45,697 nt of DNA from Burkholderiales bacterium (GTDB lineage: Bacteria > Pseudomonadota > Gammaproteobacteria > Burkholderiales > Burkholderiaceae_C), in contig JAIXTA010000147.1 of NCBI GenBank assembly GCA_027484405.1, positions 1 through 45,697 on the forward strand, in the 5' to 3' direction. A model generated the notes under the pieces. It saw only the letters and a program-made list of their open reading frames with translations. It did not search any database and had not been told where the DNA came from. Positions 39,331-45,697 of the stretch are shown in pieces (the stretch's first letter is position 1; every line of letters begins with the position of its first letter). A program made the position numbers and the translations under genes.

Positions 39331-41673
39331 CTAGTTCTGCTTGACCGCACTGCCCTTGAGAATCACATCGCCGGAGGCCTTGACGTTGATCTTGCCGCTG
39401 CCGTCAACCGTGATGTCCTTGCCCTTGAGCGTGATCGTGCCGTCGCTCTTCATGACCAGGCTCGCGCTGCCGACCTTGAAGGCAATGCTGTCACCCGCCT
39501 CCACCGTCCAGGCCTTGGCGATCTTCATGCTGTCGCCGCCGTCGATCTTGGTCTGCCGATCCTTCGTCACTGCACGGCTCTCAGCGCCTCCCACTGTGGT
39601 GCTGAGATCCTTGCCCGCCTTGACGGTCCGGCTGCCGGACACCGTCACAGACTGGCTTGCACCGACAGTTGTCGTTTGATGCGCGCCGATCGCCATCAGC
39701 TGATGGGCTCCGACCGTCACACTCTGAAACGCGCCAATCGCCACTTCCTGCGCGGCACCGATGGCAATGGTCTCGTTCACGCCTACTGCGTGAGTACGTT
39801 GCAGCGCAACGGTCTTGGTCTCGCTGCTGCCCACCGTGACTGATCGATTCGATCCGATCGTGATCGACTCGTTGATCCCGACGGTTTCGGTGCGGTTCTT
39901 GACGATCGAAATCGTCTCATCCTTGTCGACCGTCTCGGTGCGTGCACCATGCACCGTGATGGTCTCGTTGTTGTCGACGGTTTCGGTGCGGTCATGCTTG
40001 ATGTGGCTGGTCTCGTCGTGGTCGACAGTCTTCGTTCGATCGTGGCCGACCCAGTGGGTCTCGTTGTTCTCGACTTCGATGTCCTGGTTCTTCTCGGCGT
40101 GGATCCAGAGCTGCTCGTCGCCCTTCTTGTCCTCGAAGCGGATGGCGTTCGCGTTGGCCGCCGACCCGCCCTGGCTGGAGCGGGTGAGCACACCGGTCTG
40201 GGTCTTGTTGCCCGGCAGTTCCCAGGGCGGCATGTTCAGGTCGTTGTAGACCCGGCCGGTGATGATGGGCTGGTCCGGGTCGCCTTCGAGGAAGTCCACG
40301 ATGACCTCCTGGCCGATGCGCGGAATGGCCTGGAAGCCGAAGTTCTTGCCGGCCCAGGGCTGGCTCACGCGCACCCAGCACGAGGACTTGTCGTCCTTCT
40401 TGCCGTAGCGGTCTCAGTGGAACTGCACCTTCACGCGGCCATATTCGTCGCAGTAGATCTCTTCACCTCCCGGCCCCACCACCCGTGCGGTCTGCGGACC
40501 CTGCACAAAGGGCTTGGGCGTGAGACGCTCGGGCCGGTAGGCCACGCTGGCATCCAGCACCGTGAAGTCGCAGTGGTAGCGGCTGCCGTCCTGCGCCTGG
40601 GTGGCCTCGTAGTCGGCCTGCTCGATGCTGATGCGTGTGCTGGTGACGAGGTACTCGGTGTTCTCGGCCTTGCGCGGCACGCCCTTGAGCTTGAACGTGC
40701 GCCCACAGGCCAGCCCGCGTGCATCGCTTGCGCCCTCGCCCTGGCAGGTCCGCGAATTGAAGGCCTCCATACGCAGCTGGGCGTACTGCGAGCCGTCCGC
40801 CTCCTTGACGTACAGGCCCGGGTAGTCATAGATCTCGCCTTCGGCCTGCGCATGCTTCTGCGGGTCGGCGCGCTGCTGCTTCAGGTCCACGCCGGAGCGC
40901 GTGAAGTCATAGTCCTGCAGGACGACCTTGCCGGGCTGCACCTGCTGCATGAGCTTCCAGGCCAGCACGGACTCCCGCTCCTTGCGCAGCACCTCGTTCT
41001 GGTTGCGATAGCCGATCTCCTCATAGTCCGGGTACGGCTTGTGCTTGCTGATGCTGTCCGTGAGCACCAGCGTGTGCTTGTCCCTGGCGTGCTCGAAGTA
41101 CCAGCCGATGCCCTCGAGCTCGAGCAGGCGCATGACGAAGTTGAGGTCCGTCTCGCGGTACTGCACGGTGTAGACATGCGGTGTGTAGCTGCCCGTCAGG
41201 CGCCACTCGAACTTCGCGTCCGGATAGTCCGCGAACACATCGCTGACGATGTCCTTGACGGTCTTGTTCTGGAAGACCTTGCAGTCGCTGGTGCGCGAGA
41301 GCAGCCACAGCCAGGGGCGCACCTGGGCGTGATAGACCAGATGACGACCCCGGCGGCCGAGCTGCATCACCTGGATGATCAGGCCGTGGAAGTGCCGCTG
41401 GCTGCCGTCCTGCAGATGCAGCTCGATGTCCAGCCCCTTGCCGAGCAGCTTGGCGTAGTCGATGTTGGCGTCTTCGGAGAGCAGCTCGACGGCAATGGTC
41501 GGCATCTGCGACAGGCGCTCGTCGATCTGCGCGGCGCGCAGCAACAGCTTGTCTGCCCCCAGCGGGGTCGAGACACTCGCCAGCACTGCACCTTGGGGAC
41601 TGTCTTCCGCCACGGCAACCTCGATTGCTGAAACGCCTTGATTGTGTGCCTCGACTGCTTGTTCGTCAGTCAC
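39331..41673 (-). pseudogene. vgrG: vgrG (T6SS spike), interrupted by an in-frame TGA
   Basis: This is one continuous reading frame of 780 codons from GTG at 41673 to the stop at 39331, broken only by TGA at 40416-40414 (codon 420). Residues 1-419 are the gp27-like hub (HFHGLIIQVMQLGRRG, VYTVQYRETDLNFVMRLLE, GIGWYFEH) ending GRVKVQFH. After the TGA the frame continues [20 protein letters not shown], then the gp5-OB part ([19 protein letters not shown]) and a long beta-helix of TVxxxET-type turns. VgrG proteins have Trp at the stop (FHWDRYGK), so TGG has become TGA. A truncated hub alone would not make a spike. Sequencing error, recent mutation or readthrough are the alternatives. No clear SD precedes the GTG. 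Confidence 0.85.
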
Positions 41674-41847
41674 TGAAAGCCGGTATCAACGCGCAAGGTC
41701 ATGCGAAGCCGGCCCGTGCTTGCGCCTGCGCATCCCGCAAGCGCGGGATTCGCTACGGATGGCAGCGTCACGGGGCCGCAGTAGATTGCAGGTTCTGCTC
41801 TAAATCTGCGCCGCGCATGCCTGTGGCGCCTGCCCCGCCCGCCTGCC
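41674..41847. other. divergent spacer upstream of vgrG
   Basis: These 174 bp must hold promoters for the minus-strand T6SS operon and the plus-strand small gene. A 7-bp stem ATCCCGC/GCGGGAT (41732-41738 / 41743-41749) is visible. No clear -35/-10 pair was found on either strand. No ORF of its own is convincing. Confidence 0.35.
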
Positions 41848-42180
41848 ATGGCCCAGCCACCCTCACCCAACGACCTTCCGCCGCCTGCGCCCGGCGCGGC
41901 AGACGAGGAACCGGACCCGACTGCCGGACGCAGCATCTTTCCGGGCGTACGCCGCATCGAGCAGGACGGACAGCTCGTGGCGTTTGCGGCCGAGGTGCGC
42001 TTCGCCGACGGCCGCAAGGAGCTCAAGGCCTTTGCCGTGGCCGACTTCGGCAAGCGCGGTGCAATGTCCCTGGCCGTGAAGGCGCGCGTCTCCAACGAGC
42101 AGGCCCTGCGCATCAACCCGCGCGGCAAGCCAGGCCCGAAACGGCGCAACGAACCCGACTGGCCCGGCGCAGACTTCTGA
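41848..42180 (+). CDS. small basic-domain protein, function unknown
   Basis: This encodes 110 residues from ATG at 41848. The first 30 are Pro/Asp/Glu-rich and disordered. A compact middle follows: SIFPGVRRIEQDGQLVAFAA, VRFADGRKELKAFAVADFG, then ALRINPRGKPGPKRRNEPDW. The pattern of a GVR start, three short strands with basic residues and a following helix is reminiscent of AP2/integrase-type DNA-binding domains, but the similarity is faint. It is soluble, with no signal. It is divergent from vgrG and probably independent of it. Confidence 0.55.
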   Translation: MAQPPSPNDLPPPAPGAADEEPDPTAGRSIFPGVRRIEQDGQLVAFAAEVRFADGRKELKAFAVADFGKRGAMSLAVKARVSNEQALRINPRGKPGPKRRNEPDWPGADF

Positions 42181-42373
42181 CTCAGCGTCAACTGCCGGGC
42201 ATTCAGCTCGTCCTTGCCGCCATCGCCGGTGCGCCCGCCCTCGAGGCTGCGAATGTGCTTATGCCGACGTGCAGCGGGAAGATTCATTGCGCCGTCATCT
42301 GTGGCGCGCATTCTGTCTTCAACAAGAAGCTCCCCAACAACAAGCGTCCAACGAGACGAAAGGAGACAGAACG

Positions 42374-43090
42374 ATGGGTACATCCCTCTTGATCGGCGGT
42401 GTGATCGGCACAGTGATGGGTTCGGCCGCCGTGCTCGGCTGGCGCAAGCAGCGTGCAAAGCGCCGCGCCGAAGATGCCGTCACTGACCTGCAGCTGCCCG
42501 ACCCGGTGCTGCGCCAGCTGCGCCGGGCCCTGCCCCAGTGCACCCCGGCCGAGCTTGATGAAGTGCAGGCCGCGCTGCGCACCTACTTCCGACTGATCCA
42601 GCGCTCCGGCGCTGTGAAGCGCGGCTTTGTGCTGGGCATGCCCTCACGCGCAGTGGACGAAGCCTGGCATGCCTTCATCCTCGAAACCCGCGCCTACGCC
42701 GCCTTCTGTCAGACCGCCTTCGGTGGCATGCTGCACCACACAGGGTTTGCCAACGGCTCGGGCGAGGCCTTCGAGGCGCTCTACAACACCTGGGCCTGGG
42801 GCCAGCATCTGCCGCTGGCCCACGCCGAACACGGTCCGGTGATGCGCCTGTTCACGCTGGATGCCCGCCTCGGGGTGAGCGCGCCGTTTGCACCCGATCT
42901 GCCCGGCTTGCAGAAGCGCTTCGCAGAACGTCAGGCGGCCCGCGCCGGCGACGCCGGCGTCCACACCGGCAGCAGCGGTGGCGGCTGCGGCATCGCCTGC
43001 GCCGAAGGCGGCGGCGATGGCGGAGACAGCGGTGGGGACGGAGGCGACGGCGGCGGCGATGGCGGAGGATGCGGCGGCGGCGGGGACTGA
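42374..43090 (+). CDS. glycine-rich-domain (GRDP-like) protein
   Basis: This encodes 238 residues from ATG at 42374, with AGGAGA about nine bases upstream. An N-terminal hydrophobic segment (TSLLIGGVIGTVMGSAAVLGW) is followed by basic RKQRAKRRA, a likely single membrane anchor. The core contains VDEAWHAFILETRAYAAFCQ and MLHHTG, the Trp-His ... Tyr ... Cys ... His-His pattern of GRDP-like proteins, possibly a metal site. The C-terminal 45 residues are almost only Gly, Asp and Ser with three Cys (GGGCGIACAEGGG and a GGDGG run), a low-complexity tail. The function is unknown. The gene stands alone; the 193 bp before it contain no gene. Confidence 0.7.
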   Translation: MGTSLLIGGVIGTVMGSAAVLGWRKQRAKRRAEDAVTDLQLPDPVLRQLRRALPQCTPAELDEVQAALRTYFRLIQRSGAVKRGFVLGMPSRAVDEAWHAFILETRAYAAFCQTAFGGMLHHTGFANGSGEAFEALYNTWAWGQHLPLAHAEHGPVMRLFTLDARLGVSAPFAPDLPGLQKRFAERQAARAGDAGVHTGSSGGGCGIACAEGGGDGGDSGGDGGDGGGDGGGCGGGGD

Positions 43091-43346
43091 GCGCGCGTCA
43101 GGCGACGCCTCGACGCCCAGTCCCGGACTCGCGGCACGTCGGCACGTCGCCGAGCCCGAGCCCGGAGATCGGCCCGGCATGCGGCAAGCGGGCGCTGGCC
43201 GGGGGTCGGGTTGCGCCAGCGCCCAGTCGCTGCAATAACGCATCCGCACGCATCGAACACTGGCCGTTTTTGACCTATACGACAGTCATAAAACCCCACT
43301 CTCCGCTTGTCTGGCGCGCTTCTTCATGGATTTCTGTGAACAAAAG
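43091..43346. other. gene-free spacer with repeat element, 3' of the glycine-rich gene
   Basis: No supported gene lies between 43090 and the grxD stop at 43425. The first 150 bp are GC-rich. From about 43258 the sequence turns AT-rich and carries CTCTCCGCTTGT (43299-43310), the reverse complement of an ACAAGCGGAGAG element related to those at 13693, 26680 and 45143. The stretch 43293-43319 aligns with 26677-26703. Confidence 0.45.
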
Positions 43347-43379
43347 AAAACGGCCGAATCTGAATGATTCGGCCGTTTT
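43347..43379 (-). terminator. bidirectional intrinsic terminator after grxD
   Basis: A perfect 13-bp stem, AAAACGGCCGAAT (43347-43359) with its complement at 43367-43379, has a 7-base loop. The A-run on one side and T-run on the other let it work in both directions. It lies 46 bp past the grxD stop. Confidence 0.92.
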
Positions 43380-43424
43380 CCGGCGCGGCGGGTGCAGCAT
43401 CGCTGCAGCCCAGCGGCCATCGAT

Positions 43425-43739
43425 TCAGCTTGCGAGCAGCTTCTGCAGCTCTCCGCTGGCGAACATCTCCGCCATGATGTCGCTGCCGCCGACGAACTCG
43501 CCCTTCACATACAGCTGCGGAATCGTCGGCCAGTTGCTGTAGGCCTTGATGCCCTGACGCACTTCCTCGTCCTCGAGCACGTTCACCGTGACGATGCCCT
43601 GCGCGCCGGCCTGCTTGAGCAGCTGCACGGCGCGACCCGAGAAGCCGCACTGCGGAAACTGCGCCGTGCCCTTCATGAACAGCACCACCGGGTGCTCCTT
43701 GACGGTCTTGTCGATGAAGGCTTGGACGTCGTTGCTCAT
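43425..43739 (-). CDS. grxD: monothiol glutaredoxin, Grx4 type
   Basis: This encodes 104 residues from ATG at 43739, with GAGG nine bases upstream; five extra codons upstream are unlikely. The monothiol active site CGFS has Cys31, and [34 protein letters not shown] and the final ELQKLL are all standard. It binds a [2Fe-2S] cluster with glutathione as a dimer, or with a BolA partner, and carries clusters to apo-proteins. It is followed by a bidirectional terminator and preceded by a perfect -10 box; prmC lies upstream. Confidence 0.97.
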   Translation of the reverse strand: MSNDVQAFIDKTVKEHPVVLFMKGTAQFPQCGFSGRAVQLLKQAGAQGIVTVNVLEDEEVRQGIKAYSNWPTIPQLYVKGEFVGGSDIMAEMFASGELQKLLAS

Positions 43740-43801
43740 GTTGCGTGACCTCATGCACCGCAGCCGCTCGGGGCCGCACGTGGTTGACTGAAACTGTCGG
43801 A

Positions 43802-43807
43802 ATTATA
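43802..43807 (-). promoter_or_regulatory. -10 box of grxD
   Basis: The minus strand has a perfect TATAAT hexamer in a CCC-TATAAT-TCC context about 60 bp upstream of the grxD ATG. The -35 region at 16-18 bp is GC-rich and poor. The remaining spacer 43808-44007 holds no gene that I can support. Confidence 0.5.
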
Positions 43808-44007
43808 GGGCGCGCGCCTGAGCACCGCGCGCCGAACAGTCGCGTGGGTCTGGCGTGTCAGGCCATGACGCCCCGGCCAGCCTGCCCGCCAATCAGCGGC
43901 CCATGCCGCGCAAGCACCCCACACGCCGCAACCGGAAAAAGTTGAGGCGGGTGGCTCCCCCGAACCGACCCGCCTCGGCCTCCCCTGGGAGGTGATCGTG
44001 CCTGCAG

Positions 44008-44883
44008 CTAGTTCGCGCCGTCCCAGCGGCCCATCGAGATGCGCTCGATGCCGGCCAGGTCGCGCTCGGAGCCCACCTTGGCGAAGCCGTGCCGCGTGAG
44101 CAGTTCGCGCACCGCTGCGGCCTGGTTGTAGCCATGCTCCAGGGCCAGCCAGCCGCCGGACGCCAGGTGCTGCGGCGCCCCTTCGATGATGCGCCGGATG
44201 ATCTGCAGACCATCGCCCTGGTCTGTCAGCGCCATCTGCGGCTCGAAGCGCAGGTCACCCTGCTGCAAATGCTCGTCGGCCGCGGCGATGTAGGGCGGAT
44301 TGGCGACGATGATGTCGAATTGCGCCTTGCCGGAGGCTTCGACCCAGGGTGCAAACAGGTCGCCGACGCGTACCTCGATATTCAGCTCCAGCCGCAGGGC
44401 GTTGCCTCGGGCGACCGCCGCTGCCGCTTCCGAGAGATCGCTGGCCATGATCTGCGCGGCCGGCCGCTGCGCGCCGATGGCCACGGCCACGCAGCCGCTG
44501 CCGGTGCACAGGTCGAGCACGCGACGCCCGGCGGCCGGGCGCGGCAGGTGCTTGAGGGCGAAATCGACCAGCAGCTCGGTCTCGGGACGCGGGATGAGCA
44601 CCGCCGGCGTGACGCGGATGCGCATGCCGTAGAACTCGCGTTCGCCGACCAGATAGGCCACCGGCGTGCCGCTGGCGCGTTCGCGCATCAGGCGCTCGAT
44701 GGTGGCATGCTGCTCGTGGGTCAGCGGATCGTTGTCGTGCGCGATCAGCCAGGCTCGATTGCACTTGAGGGCGTGGGTCAGCAGCGCAGTGGCATCGAAG
44801 GCATCGACGCCATAAGCCCGCGCCAGGGCTCGCCATTGGCGCACGTTGGTCATGGCTCGATCGAGGGTGTCAGGCAACATCAT
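44008..44883 (-). CDS. prmC: release factor N5-glutamine methyltransferase
   Basis: This encodes 291 residues. The AdoMet-binding motif VLDLCTGSGCVAVAIG is at 122-137, and NPPY (195-198) is the glutamine-binding motif typical of PrmC/HemK. AVLIPRPETE at 94-103 and GREFYG-like EREFYGM are family marks. It methylates the Gln of the GGQ motif in RF1 and RF2, raising release efficiency. Its substrate prfA lies upstream on the same strand. Here 345 bp of non-coding DNA separate the two, rather than the usual tight linkage. Two adjacent ATG codons make the start ambiguous by one residue. Confidence 0.95.
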   Translation of the reverse strand: MMLPDTLDRAMTNVRQWRALARAYGVDAFDATALLTHALKCNRAWLIAHDNDPLTHEQHATIERLMRERASGTPVAYLVGEREFYGMRIRVTPAVLIPRPETELLVDFALKHLPRPAAGRRVLDLCTGSGCVAVAIGAQRPAAQIMASDLSEAAAAVARGNALRLELNIEVRVGDLFAPWVEASGKAQFDIIVANPPYIAAADEHLQQGDLRFEPQMALTDQGDGLQIIRRIIEGAPQHLASGGWLALEHGYNQAAAVRELLTRHGFAKVGSERDLAGIERISMGRWDGAN

Positions 44884-45228
44884 TGGTCAGGCATTCAGCG
44901 AGACCCGTGCCAAGGCGCGAAGCCCGTCGCTTTCACGCAAGTCCGTGCGATTCAAAGCAATTCGGGCCGGCGGGCTGACGCTTTCTGACGCACCTGCTGA
45001 CGTTGTGTGGCCAAAACCGTCCGTCGGCGGCGCTCGACCGCCGGTCGTTCGCCAAGCCGGGTGCCGCTCAGGTCCATGCCAAGCAGATTCTTGAGATGCA
45101 CACCTTGCCTGAAGGCCCAAAAACCGCCGAGACCCGCATGTCACAAGCGGAAAGACCCAGATCGCATTTTCAAACGTTGATTGAAAATCAGCCGATTCAT
45201 GACTGATAAATCAAACAGATTTTGATAA
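44884..45228. other. 345-bp gene-free insertion between prfA and prmC
   Basis: No convincing gene is present; short frames on both strands lack an SD and protein-like composition. The right third (about 45110-45228) is AT-rich and has ACAAGCGGAAAG at 45143-45154 and GATTGAAAATCAGCC at 45179-45193, words shared with the spacers at 13693 and 26739. AT-rich inverted words (GATTGAAAATC and a TGATAA/TTGATAATCA cluster) lie close to the prfA stop. It probably contains the same repeat element. Confidence 0.5.

Positions 45229-45697
<469 letters not shown>

Noticed and set aside
40375-40413. Frameshift as the cause of the vgrG split
   Set aside because: The sequence before and after the TGA is in the same frame and the family residues continue directly, so a single-base nonsense change explains it.
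31939-41847. Genomic island integrated at tRNA-Thr
   Set aside because: The T6SS operon lies next to the tRNA and is lower in GC in part, but no repeat of the tRNA 3' end and no integrase gene is in the window.
44887-45206. Short frames on both strands in the prfA-prmC gap
   Set aside because: No SD, atypical composition and overlap with AT-rich repeat words; they are not credible as proteins.

Overview
The window is GC-rich and densely coded. It looks like a piece of a betaproteobacterial chromosome, most likely order Burkholderiales. The main reasons are the petABC-sspA-sspB order followed by tRNA-Thr, the prmC/prfA/grxD neighbourhood, a cytochrome b with a PVWY Qo motif, and a type VI secretion (T6SS) accessory set (DUF6484, TIGR02270-like, DUF2169, DUF4150) that I associate with this group. 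The genus cannot be fixed from the sequence alone.

Layout: (1) 1-3652 holds a partial LysR regulator, a small lipoprotein, a coupled pair (Asp/Glu racemase family and acetylpolyamine amidohydrolase, preceded by a 33-codon ORF that copies the racemase start) and an S1/P1 nuclease. (2) 3649-12339 is one minus-strand gene train: Atm1-type ABC exporter, AdoMet decarboxylase (speD), SPFH/SHOCT protein, double DUF4178 zinc-ribbon membrane protein, small membrane protein, seven-TM aminopropyltransferase (speE) and a Tat-exported FAD amine-oxidase-like lipoprotein. It reads as a membrane-centred polyamine module. (3) 12375-15836 holds an SDR, a thioesterase, a universal stress protein, a DUF5984-like protein and an SGNH hydrolase. 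(4) 15995-24828 is a fatty-acid beta-oxidation block: TetR regulator, fadE-type dehydrogenase, HAD/ECH fusion, thiolase, then two paralogous alpha/beta hydrolases and a crotonase. (5) 25114-27269 holds a Rossmann-like protein of unknown function and mscL. (6) 27596-32014 holds petABC, sspA, sspB and tRNA-Thr(UGU). (7) 32286-41673 is a minus-strand T6SS effector-delivery operon: vgrG (split by an in-frame TGA), DUF6484, TIGR02270-like, DUF2169, ketoacyl-synthase-like, PAAR-like DUF4150, a putative deaminase-fold toxin, two paralogous putative immunity proteins and a tiny membrane protein. (8) 41848-45697 holds two small genes, grxD, prmC and the 3' end of prfA.

The most interesting items are the putative nucleic-acid deaminase effector (HxE at 138-140 and PCxxC at 183-187) with its tandem immunity candidates, the nonsense codon inside the vgrG that should deliver it, and the polyamine/SPFH/DUF4178 operon. 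Two families of intergenic inverted repeats recur. One sits in three intra-operon gaps. The other lies in AT-rich spacers and shares the word ACAAGCG.
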